Source: Candidatus Zixiibacteriota bacterium (GTDB taxonomy: Bacteria; Zixibacteria; MSB-5A5; GN15; PGXB01). From it: a stretch of 5,439 nucleotides of DNA. Made by a program: the position numbers and the translations under genes. The DNA is taken from positions 1 to 5,439 of the forward strand of contig JAAERC010000070.1 of the NCBI GenBank assembly GCA_024230695.1, in the 5' to 3' direction. Under the pieces are notes generated by a model. The model made no database searches. It saw only the letters and a list, made by a program, of their open reading frames with translations, and had not been told where the DNA came from. Positions 1-5,439 of this stretch are shown here, piece after piece; positions within the stretch are counted from its first letter, which is position 1, and each line of letters starts with the position of its first letter.

Positions 1-1203
1 GCCAATCTTTTCAAACACATCAAGAACACGATCAAGATGTTCATCGGTATGAGTGGCGGTGTATGATGTCCTCAAAAGAGCCTGGTCAGGCGGAACTGCC
101 GGAGATATTACAGGATTAGTAAATATCCCATTTTCGAATAGCTCTTTCCAAAAAGCAAAACATTTCATATCCTCACCAACCATCACCGGGACAATCGGTG
201 TTTGGGTGGCACCAATATCAAAACCAAGCCGACGAAATTCGGTTTGCATTTTTTTGGCATTTTTCCAGAGATTTTGAATTCGTTCTGGTTCACTCTCAAT
301 AATATCCAATACTTTCAGGACAACCGCCGTTGATGATGGCGGTAATGATGCTGAAAAGATAAGTTCGCGTGAATGATGTTTGATAAAGTTAATAGTATTG
401 CTACTGCCGGCAATAAATCCGCCAATAGAAGCAAACGATTTTGAGAATGTTCCCATCTGAATATCAATTTTATCGATCATATCAAAATGTTCACCGGTTC
501 CCCGACCGCCTTTGCCCAGCACACCAACCGCATGAGCATCATCGACCATTATCCTGGCACCATATTTGTTAGCAACCTCGACTAATCGGGGCAAGTTAAT
601 AATATCGCCTTCCATTGAAAAGACACCATCAACAATTACTAAAATACCGCCCTTAAAGCCGTTCTTTTCCAGATTTCCTAGAACTCTGTCCAGATCATCT
701 ATATTGTTGTGGGCAAATTTGTATGTCTTACCATATGCTAATCTGCAGGCTTCCACAATTGACGCATGGTTGGCACGATCAATAACAGCCACATCATTTT
801 TCCCAACAATACATGATATTGCGCCTAGATTAGATTGAAATCCTGTTGAAAATACCAAGGCCGATTCTTTTTGGCTAAATTTGGCCAGTCGCTCTTCCAG
901 TTCAACATGAATATCCAGAGTTCCATTAAGATATCGTGAACCGGTGCATCCAGAACCATACTTTCTGGCCGCATCCGCGGCGGCTTCTTTGACTCTGGGG
1001 TCATCGGTCATACCAAGATAGTTATTAGAACCTATCATTATCATCTTTTTGTTATTTATAGTAACTTCATTGCCCGGTGCAGATGAGATTGGTTGAAAAT
1101 AAGGGTATAAACCGGCCGCCTTAACTTCATCGGCTCTGGTAAAATTACGGCACTTTTCAAACAGGTCAGTCTTCAAATCAGTTGTATTTTCAGAGACACT
1201 CAA
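1..1203 (-). CDS. Serine palmitoyltransferase-like alpha-oxoamine synthase (PLP-dependent), C-terminus cut by window edge
   Basis: Fold-type I PLP enzyme that condenses an amino acid with an acyl-CoA or acyl-ACP, releasing CO2. The 401 codons present run in one frame to the window edge. The usual family length is about 395-420, so only a few to about 20 residues are missing. Key residues are visible: the PLP Schiff-base lysine K255 in GTFSKSFASIGG, D221 and H224 in VDDAHAVGVLG, and the cofactor-stacking H146 in DRANHASI. The segment GSGCTGSRYLNGT (83-95), followed by DIHVELEERL, together with the N-terminal AAGLYPYFQPI, resembles the Bacteroidetes-type serine palmitoyltransferase branch more than BioF or Kbl. 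If so, it makes 3-ketosphinganine from serine, the first step of sphingolipid synthesis. This specificity is inferred; 2-amino-3-ketobutyrate CoA ligase or 8-amino-7-oxononanoate synthase are the alternatives. The start is TTG at 1203-1201, with AAGGA at 1215-1211 (7-nt spacing) and an in-frame TAA at 1239-1237. The upstream ATG at 1220 is out of frame. Confidence 0.9.
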   Translation of the reverse strand, partial: MSVSENTTDLKTDLFEKCRNFTRADEVKAAGLYPYFQPISSAPGNEVTINNKKMIMIGSNNYLGMTDDPRVKEAAADAARKYGSGCTGSRYLNGTLDIHVELEERLAKFSQKESALVFSTGFQSNLGAISCIVGKNDVAVIDRANHASIVEACRLAYGKTYKFAHNNIDDLDRVLGNLEKNGFKGGILVIVDGVFSMEGDIINLPRLVEVANKYGARIMVDDAHAVGVLGKGGRGTGEHFDMIDKIDIQMGTFSKSFASIGGFIAGSSNTINFIKHHSRELIFSASLPPSSTAVVLKVLDIIESEPERIQNLWKNAKKMQTEFRRLGFDIGATQTPIVPVMVGEDMKCFAFWKELFENGIFTNPVISPAVPPDQALLRTSYTATHTDEHLDRVLDVFEKIG

Positions 1204-1233
1204 TTGTTTATCCTTTCCATTATCATAAAAATA

Positions 1234-1262
1234 AAATTATGGAAATAGCGATATATTGTCAA
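1234..1262 (-). promoter_or_regulatory. Sigma-70-type promoter of the alpha-oxoamine synthase gene
   Basis: On the minus strand a perfect TTGACA -35 box (1262-1257) is followed either by CATAAT (1241-1236, 15-bp spacer, 5 of 6 matches) or by the weaker TAATTT (1239-1234, 17-bp spacer). Transcription would start roughly 25 nt before the TTG start codon. That leaves a short leader with room only for the Shine-Dalgarno. The -35 match and its position are seen directly; activity is inferred. Confidence 0.55.
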
Positions 1263-1339
1263 GAAAAATGATTTCATTCTGGAACCGAAAAAAATAAAAA
1301 AACCAGGGCAATTTTAGATTAAAAGTATTTTTTATTGTA

Positions 1340-1367
1340 TAGAGGTTCTTATGATTAATGCCGATAT
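1340..1367 (+). promoter_or_regulatory. Possible sigma-28/sigma-D (FliA-type) promoter upstream of cheB
   Basis: GCCGATAT at 1360-1367 is an exact match to the Bacillus sigma-D -10 element and 7 of 8 to the E. coli sigma-28 -10 (GCCGATAA). Upstream, TAGAGGTT at 1340-1347 matches the sigma-28 -35 TAAAGTTT at 6 of 8 positions, with a 12-nt spacer (consensus 11). Read as sigma-D, it is TAGA with a 16-nt gap, within the 14-16 allowed. A start about 8-10 nt further on would give a leader of roughly 60 nt before the CheB ATG. Sigma-28 classically drives chemotaxis and motility genes, which fits the downstream gene. No experimental support can be seen here. Confidence 0.4.
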
Positions 1368-1455
1368 ACAGATTAATAAAATAATGGGTTCTTGCGGGGC
1401 TATTGCGACAAAAAGAAAAAGAGAAGAAAGTAAATGCGACCTATTAAAATATTAG
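1351..1455 (+). other. Possible short leader ORF overlapping the cheB start
   Basis: A 34-codon ORF (MINADIQINK to the stop TAG at 1453-1455) starts with ATG at 1351, five bases after AGAGG (1341-1345). It runs 22 bp into cheB in a different frame. Its ribosome site looks better than that of cheB itself, which has only the purine run GAGAAGAAAG. It could be a leader peptide coupled to cheB translation, or chance. If the sigma-28-like promoter over the same bases is the real one, transcription starts after this ATG and the ORF is not translated. No similarity to a known peptide is recognised. Confidence 0.15.
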
Positions 1456-2546
1456 TCATTGAAAACAATAAGAATTATCGCAGAATTATTACCTCCGCGC
1501 TGAAAGCAATAGAATTTGTAAAAGTTATCGGCTCTTCAGCCAGTTGTTTGGGGGCCTTAAAGTTAATAGCTTCATCATCACCGGATATAGTTTTTCTGGA
1601 TTATGAGATGCCCCGGACTGATATAAAAAATACAATTAATCGGGTAAAAAGCATCAATGCCAATACCGAAATTGTACTGGTTTCTGAAACACGACGAACC
1701 AGTTCTGCCAGTTCGATAAGAGCCCTAAAACTTGGCGCATTATATTTTATAAAAAAACCAACAGATAACACAAGTGCCGAAAATATACAATACTTTGCCA
1801 AATATCTGCGCCCTCTTATCAAGCTTTTTGTAGTAAATCAGCGTGTAGAAGTCATCAAGAAAGTATCCAATGAAATTGATCCCCATGAAACCAAAATTCT
1901 TCCCCCAGCCAGAACAAAATGCCGAATAGTCTCTGATTTTGGAATACTGGCTATTGGTTGTTCACTCGGTGGACCTGATGCTTTGAATAAAATCATCCCA
2001 GGCCTGCCAGCAGATTTTCCGATTCCAATTGTTATTACTCAACATATGCCAGAGGGATTCACTTCGATTCTGGCCTCAAAACTCGATTTTCAATCAAAAC
2101 TGATTGTTATGGAAGGCCGCAACGGAATCAGTCTTCAGCCCGGTTATGCCTATATTGCCCCCGGTGGTAAACATATGCAAATAAAAGAAGTGAATAGCGG
2201 ATCAAGTAAACAGAAAGTAATCGTTCTTGACGACGGACCGCTAATTCATAATTGTCGTCCTGCCGTTGACGTTATGTTTAATTCACTTGCAAAAAATCTC
2301 AACTGCAATATTCTGACAGTAATTTTGACGGGTATGGGACGTGATGGATTGGTCGGTGTTGAAGCATTAAAAAAACATGGCAACTGCTTTTGTATGACAC
2401 AGGATCAGGCCAGTTCGGTGGTCTATGGGATGCCCGGAGAGATCGCAATGGCTGGATTATCAGATTTATCATTACCACTGGGATCCATTGCGGGTAGAAT
2501 AAAACATATGGTTTGTGAATCAGCTCAGACAATTGAGTCAATTTAG
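1434..2546 (+). CDS. cheB: CheB-type chemotaxis response regulator / protein-glutamate methylesterase
   Basis: The 370-residue length is typical of CheB. An N-terminal receiver domain (about 4-125) joins through a linker (about 130-165) to a C-terminal CheB methylesterase domain (about 168-360). CheB removes methyl groups from, and deamidates, glutamyl residues of chemoreceptors, opposing CheR and giving adaptation. The catalytic triad is complete: S177 in IGCSLGGPDAL, H204 in ITQHMPEGFT and D304 in LTGMGRDG. CRPAVDVMF (274-282) and YIAPGGKHM (240-248) are further family blocks. In the receiver, the phospho-acceptor D56 (FLDYEMP), S84 and K108 are present. The usual Asp-Asp acidic pair is E10-N11, so the main Mg-coordinating Asp is missing. 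The start is well placed, with the receiver strand PIKILVIE at residue 3; the Shine-Dalgarno is weak (AAG-rich). No cheR, cheA, receptor or flagellar gene lies in the window, so its receptor partner is unknown. Confidence 0.93.
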   Translation: MRPIKILVIENNKNYRRIITSALKAIEFVKVIGSSASCLGALKLIASSSPDIVFLDYEMPRTDIKNTINRVKSINANTEIVLVSETRRTSSASSIRALKLGALYFIKKPTDNTSAENIQYFAKYLRPLIKLFVVNQRVEVIKKVSNEIDPHETKILPPARTKCRIVSDFGILAIGCSLGGPDALNKIIPGLPADFPIPIVITQHMPEGFTSILASKLDFQSKLIVMEGRNGISLQPGYAYIAPGGKHMQIKEVNSGSSKQKVIVLDDGPLIHNCRPAVDVMFNSLAKNLNCNILTVILTGMGRDGLVGVEALKKHGNCFCMTQDQASSVVYGMPGEIAMAGLSDLSLPLGSIAGRIKHMVCESAQTIESI

Positions 2547-2665
2547 TTACAATTTGTTTCTCTTTCCTCCTAATTAAATTAATTTCCTCAGCAAATATAA
2601 ACCAGAACTAGTGTGCCTGAAATAAATTTCAAGTACGATTCTCTGAGACGTAATAATAAAATAAA

Positions 2666-2691
2666 ACCGCCGGGTAGGGATACCCGGCGGT
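2666..2691 (-). terminator. Intrinsic terminator of the CBS-transporter operon
   Basis: A perfect 11-bp stem (ACCGCCGGGTA pairing with TACCCGGCGGT) encloses a 4-nt loop. Read on the minus strand it is followed at once by TTTTATTTTATTATTA, the U-rich tract of a rho-independent terminator. It lies 13 bp after the transporter stop codon. Read on the plus strand it is followed only by TATATAAAG, so termination of cheB from the other side would be weaker, though the convergent layout makes partial bidirectional use possible. Confidence 0.88.
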
Positions 2692-2704
2692 ATATAAAGT
2701 CAAT

Positions 2705-4306
2705 TTAACTTATTCCTGCGCCACGAGCAACATCCAATATGTCGGGCGGGAATCCATTCATATTATATATTAACAGAAGCTCAACAACCCATAACATCAC
2801 CATACATAAGAACCAAAGTAACAGACCATACTTGATAAAATCAGCCGGGTGAATAATCCGTTTATGTGAATCCGGGAAAACTCCCAAGCCATAAACAAGG
2901 GCGTTGGTCGGTGATCCGACAACAAGAAAATGAGCGTATGAAGAAGCCATAGCAACGGCCAAACCAATGGCCCACGGTTCACCGGGAACACCGGTCATGA
3001 TACCCATAGGAATAACAATCGGCCCGGTTAAAGCAACTGTTGCGGCATCAGACATAAAATTAGTAACCAGACCTGAGAAACCTGACATACCGACCCAAAG
3101 TGCATAACCCTCATTCATATTAACATTAGCCAGAGCATTCAAAAAGCTTTTTGCCAGCCAAAGAGCCCCGCCGCTTTCCTTAAGAAGAACGCCAAGCGTT
3201 AAGGCACCGCAATACATAAACCAGGCATCCCATGAGATGCCTTTGAGAATATCTTTCCATTTGGTCGTTTTAAATATAACCGGAATAATAAGAGCCAAAA
3301 GAGCAGGCCCTCCTAACCCCAATTCCTCTCCCTGTAAAATCCAGAGAAACAAAATAGTCAAGAGCATTCCAATTGTAACATACTCTTTATAAGTCATCTT
3401 ACCCTGTTCTCTAACATCATTTTTGATGGCCATCAACCCCGGGGTCAGATCTTTTGTTTTAACTTTTCTCCCAAAAAGTAGCATCATATATCCAAAAACC
3501 AAAGTCCCGCCGATAGGTACCAGCGGCCATCCGTATTTCATCCATTCAAAGAATGTGATAGGTACATTATAGTCATGAAAGAATCCCATCATGATAACAT
3601 TTCGACCTCCTGCGGCCGGTGTTCCGACTCCGCCAACATTCAAACTGAAACATAGTGAAAAAAGCAATAGTTTTGCCAAAGCCGGGTCGTGTTCAATTTT
3701 CCCGCCTTTGCTATTACTTGTTACCACGCCCATATAAACCGCGATCAATACCGGTACCATAAAAGAACACATCGCCGGTGCCGAAAGAAACGAACCAATA
3801 ACCGACATACTGATGCACAGGATAAACATCGGTAACCAAAAACCTTTGGTCCACCCGAGTATCCAGACGGCTAGCCGTTTATGGAAACCAACGCTCACAA
3901 CACTTACCCCCAACGCAAAAACACCGAGCATAAATAATGGTGCATCACCACTAAATGTTTTACCTATCATACCAAACGGCAGAAGGTTGAAGAAGTAGGC
4001 AAAAATCGGCATCAAAATACCAGTGACACCTATTGGTAGAGCCTCGGTTGCAAAAAAGATGACAGCCATCGCTACCATGCCTAAAACAATCATACTTTTT
4101 GCGGCGACATCTTCTACATTGGACGCCAAATCCCAATCAATCATCTTCTCGACGAAACCATGGTTATTGAGGGTTTCTATAAGTGATTGCGGAATTGGTA
4201 AAATAAACCCAATTGTTATAAATAAAAATACTCCGACCGAAAGCCAGAATGTCTTATTGGCCATGATGCCTTTTTCACCGCCAATTTGTTTGATTACAAT
4301 TTTCAT
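2705..4306 (-). CDS. DASS/SLC13-type sodium:anion (probably carboxylate) symporter
   Basis: Integral membrane transporter of 533 residues with about 11-14 hydrophobic segments, in the divalent anion:Na+ symporter family (ion transporter superfamily). These proteins use the sodium gradient to import di- or tricarboxylates or sulfate. Family marks: ATEALPIGVTGILMP (86-100), GGVGTPAAGGRN (225-236), the related second-repeat block VVGSPTNALVYGLG (462-475), and the hairpin TNFMSDAATVAL (415-426). The classical Ser-Asn-Thr motifs are not kept: the equivalent sites read S175-A-P and S419-D-A. Substrate therefore cannot be stated. The first ATG (4306) has GGGAG 4 nt upstream. A second ATG at 4264 (residue 15, MANKTFWL), just before the first membrane segment and after AAGG, is an alternative start. 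The gene follows the CBS-domain gene after 33 bp on the same strand and ends before a strong terminator, so the two are very likely one operon. Confidence 0.9.
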   Translation of the reverse strand: MKIVIKQIGGEKGIMANKTFWLSVGVFLFITIGFILPIPQSLIETLNNHGFVEKMIDWDLASNVEDVAAKSMIVLGMVAMAVIFFATEALPIGVTGILMPIFAYFFNLLPFGMIGKTFSGDAPLFMLGVFALGVSVVSVGFHKRLAVWILGWTKGFWLPMFILCISMSVIGSFLSAPAMCSFMVPVLIAVYMGVVTSNSKGGKIEHDPALAKLLLFSLCFSLNVGGVGTPAAGGRNVIMMGFFHDYNVPITFFEWMKYGWPLVPIGGTLVFGYMMLLFGRKVKTKDLTPGLMAIKNDVREQGKMTYKEYVTIGMLLTILFLWILQGEELGLGGPALLALIIPVIFKTTKWKDILKGISWDAWFMYCGALTLGVLLKESGGALWLAKSFLNALANVNMNEGYALWVGMSGFSGLVTNFMSDAATVALTGPIVIPMGIMTGVPGEPWAIGLAVAMASSYAHFLVVGSPTNALVYGLGVFPDSHKRIIHPADFIKYGLLLWFLCMVMLWVVELLLIYNMNGFPPDILDVARGAGIS

Positions 4307-4339
4307 TTCTCTCCCAAACGTCTTTCGTAATTCAAATGC

Positions 4340-4885
4340 CTATTCTTCAGAAAGAATATAATCGGTCATCTCCTCAAATAGATCGGACAGCCTGATTACA
4401 CCTGTAGTTTTTTCATCTCGTGTTGTCAGTAGTGACATAATTTGCAGGTCTGCCATAATATGCATCGCCTCTGCAAGTGAGCTGTCCTCCTCGATCCGCT
4501 CTTCGAATTTTACCATCACGTGATTCATTTTTATCTCGTTGGCTCTTTTTTTGATAAGATGACACTTATCATTCCAGAACCCCAAATCCCTCATTTCTCT
4601 TCTAAGATCTGCCTTGGTGATTCCCGAACCGGCCAGTCGTTTCATTTCTTCAAGATTATCATATTTGGGATCAAGCGCGGCTATGATGCCGAGATAGCCC
4701 AATTTGCCGACAACCTCACCCTCACCGTTTTTCACCAGTATTGCGCGATGGTAATATTGATCGGGTGACATTGATGAATGAGATTCTCTAAGAGCCACCA
4801 GAGCATCCTTAAGAGTACTCTCTTCGGATACCGAGGCATATGCTGACAAGGCGATCATAACTTCTTTGACTGTTTTTATAGCCAT
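4340..4885 (-). CDS. Tandem CBS-domain protein, likely regulator of the adjacent transporter
   Basis: Soluble protein of 181 residues made of one CBS pair (Bateman module). CBS1 spans about 6-72 (VKEVM, then SEESTLKDALVALRESH, then AILVKNGEGEVVGKLGYLGI). CBS2 spans about 117-175 (MNHVMVKFEER, then EDSSLAEAMHIMADLQIMSLL, then TTGVIRLSDLFEEM). A charged helical insert of about 40 residues (75-115, including KADLRREMRDLGFW) separates them. No catalytic, DNA-binding or membrane domain is fused. CBS pairs generally bind adenosine nucleotides and switch a partner protein; the partner here is inferred to be the transporter encoded 33 bp downstream. The ATG at 4885 is preferred because AAGGGAG (4898-4892) sits 6 nt ahead. 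An in-frame ATG at 4906 would add seven residues but directly abuts an AAAAAGG run with no spacing. The true ligand is unknown. Confidence 0.85.
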   Translation of the reverse strand: MAIKTVKEVMIALSAYASVSEESTLKDALVALRESHSSMSPDQYYHRAILVKNGEGEVVGKLGYLGIIAALDPKYDNLEEMKRLAGSGITKADLRREMRDLGFWNDKCHLIKKRANEIKMNHVMVKFEERIEEDSSLAEAMHIMADLQIMSLLTTRDEKTTGVIRLSDLFEEMTDYILSEE

Positions 4886-5187
4886 ATATTTCTCCCTTGT
4901 GTTCATCCTTTTTGAGGAAACCCAATGTTACGGCTTGATTACCTCATATTAAATTACAACAATAGTGACTTTGGGGCTTCGACGCAAGCTGTATCTGGGC
5001 TTAACGCCATAAACCCAAATGAGCAAACTATATGAAATTTGATTATAAAACCATGCAAGGTATTGGAATATTCAAGCTATTGGTGATGTATAATAGAATT
5101 TGGATTACTCCGGGATGATTCTTTATGTGGCAGATCGAAGGCATAAACATATGTGATATGACGAAGAGGATAGGATTCGTCGGAGGA
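4886..5187. other. Intergenic stretch without a recognisable gene
   Basis: About 300 bp of AT-rich sequence between the CBS gene and the GIY-YIG gene. Neither strand carries a convincing ORF, tRNA or strong terminator. It must hold the promoter of the minus-strand CBS-transporter operon, but I find no clear -35/-10 pair. A minus-strand TATAAT at 5047-5042 lacks a good -35. A weak hairpin (GGGTTT pairing with AAGCCC across an 8-nt loop, around 4997-5016) might lie in the operon leader. The last bases, 5160-5187, belong to the repeat-like patch described separately. Confidence 0.6.
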
Positions 5188-5233
5188 CTACTGTCCGGAG
5201 ATCCTGAGAAAATCCTTTAGGATTGACGAAGGA
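5160..5233. repeat. Patch of short direct and inverted repeats at the GIY-YIG gene 3' end
   Basis: GACGAA (5160-5165) and TTCGTC (5176-5181) form a 6-bp inverted repeat around a 10-nt loop. AATCCT-TT-AGGATT (5211-5224) is a second perfect inverted repeat. Direct near-copies are AGGATTCGTCGGAGGA (5172-5187) and AGGATTGACGAAGGA (5219-5233), and GACGAAGAGGA (5160-5170) and GACGAAGGA (5225-5233). The patch covers the last codons of the GIY-YIG reading frame and the bases just after its stop. This looks like a degenerate copy of a small interspersed element, but copy number elsewhere cannot be seen. Confidence 0.35.
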
Positions 5234-5439
5234 AACCCACAGATCAAACGCTCTTTCTTCTCTCGCCTCCAACCCTTCACTTCATGTTCACGCTTTCGAA
5301 CCTCTGATTCAATTTCATATTCCTCTATATAAATTAATTTGACCGGCCGATGTGATCTTGTGTACTTGGCTCCTTTACCGGCGTTATGTCTTTTAATTCT
5401 GCTGGGAATATCTTTTGTAATACCGGTGTAATATGAACC
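5188..5439 (-). CDS. GIY-YIG nuclease-domain protein, N-terminus beyond window edge
   Basis: An open frame enters from the window edge and ends at TAG (5190-5188), giving 83 C-terminal residues with no start codon in view. The sequence matches the small single-domain GIY-YIG group (UPF0213/YhbQ-like): GSYYTGITKDIPSRIKRH holds the YIG half-motif as YTG (4-6), with R14 as the likely catalytic arginine. GKGAKYTRSHRPVKLIY (21-37) and REHEVKGWRREKKERLI (50-66) follow, with E51 as the likely metal-binding glutamate. The first half-motif (usually YVY) should lie within about 15 residues upstream, outside the window. These proteins are putative DNA structure or single-strand nucleases; the exact role of most is unknown. 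The final residues, CGFPSSILKDFLRISGQ, are not part of the family core and are coded by repeat-like DNA, suggesting the natural end was replaced by read-through into an intergenic element. Confidence 0.85.
   Translation of the reverse strand, partial: GSYYTGITKDIPSRIKRHNAGKGAKYTRSHRPVKLIYIEEYEIESEVRKREHEVKGWRREKKERLICGFPSSILKDFLRISGQ

Noticed and set aside
53..838. Plus-strand ORFs of 74 and 90 codons inside the first gene
   Set aside because: They lie antisense to the clearly conserved synthase frame, have no recognisable motifs and show no good ribosome site.
2618..2631. Perfect inverted repeat TGAAAT-AA-ATTTCA after cheB as a terminator
   Set aside because: It is AT-rich with a 2-nt loop and has no following T-run, so it is unlikely to terminate; it may be chance in AT-rich DNA.
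3813..4361. Plus-strand ORFs of 61 and 112 codons opposite the transporter
   Set aside because: They are antisense shadows of a membrane protein with well-kept family motifs; the antisense translations resemble no protein.
4520..4768. Plus-strand ORF of 82 codons opposite the CBS gene
   Set aside because: It is fully covered by the real CBS frame on the other strand and has no domain or ribosome site of its own.
4886..4906. Upstream in-frame ATG (4906) as start of the CBS protein
   Set aside because: It touches the AAAAAGG run with no spacer, while the ATG at 4885 has AAGGGAG at 6-nt spacing and begins right at the CBS domain.
4960..5020. Possible tRNA or structured RNA in the GC-richer patch upstream of the CBS gene
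   Set aside because: Only 4-6 bp stems with a wobble pair can be drawn; there is no cloverleaf, no T-loop consensus and no known riboswitch core.
5089..5094. Plus-strand TATAAT as a promoter
   Set aside because: The nearest TTGGAA is 20 bp upstream, too far, and no plus-strand gene follows before the window end.

Overview
The window is about 5.4 kb of AT-rich bacterial DNA (roughly 40 % G+C by eye). It has no rRNA, tRNA, CRISPR array or complete mobile element. No single gene fixes the organism. The first gene belongs to the serine-palmitoyltransferase-like branch of the alpha-oxoamine synthases, in the form I associate with Bacteroidetes and related FCB-group lineages. Together with the mixed, weakly syntenic gene content, this suggests an uncultured member of the FCB superphylum or a nearby candidate phylum. 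That placement is an inference.

Layout. (1) Positions 1-1203, minus strand: a nearly complete PLP-dependent alpha-oxoamine synthase (401 codons present, C-terminus cut by the window edge), with a TTG start, a good Shine-Dalgarno and a TTGACA-type promoter. (2) Positions 1204-1433: a divergent intergenic region that also carries, on the plus strand, a match to a sigma-28/sigma-D (flagellar/chemotaxis) promoter in front of the next gene. A short overlapping ORF with a good ribosome site lies in the same place. (3) Positions 1434-2546, plus strand: a CheB-type response regulator/protein-glutamate methylesterase standing alone, with no other chemotaxis gene in view. Its esterase triad is intact but its receiver acidic pocket is altered. 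(4) Positions 2547-2704: a convergent intergenic region with a strong intrinsic terminator serving the minus-strand operon. (5) Positions 2705-4885, minus strand: a two-gene operon, first a soluble tandem-CBS protein, then a DASS/SLC13-type sodium:anion symporter, separated by 33 bp. (6) Positions 4886-5187: about 300 bp without a recognisable gene. (7) Positions 5188-5439, minus strand: the C-terminal 83 residues of a GIY-YIG nuclease-domain protein. Its last residues and the sequence just beyond are made of small direct and inverted repeats.

How the parts work together. Only the CBS protein and the transporter form a clear functional unit: the CBS pair probably senses adenine nucleotides, or tunes, the co-transcribed anion transporter. 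The synthase, the CheB and the GIY-YIG gene look like separate transcription units. I see no new multi-gene system such as defence, secretion or biosynthesis. The most interesting points are the sigma-28-like promoter before an orphan CheB, the altered CheB receiver pocket, and the non-canonical substrate/sodium motifs of the CBS-linked transporter.
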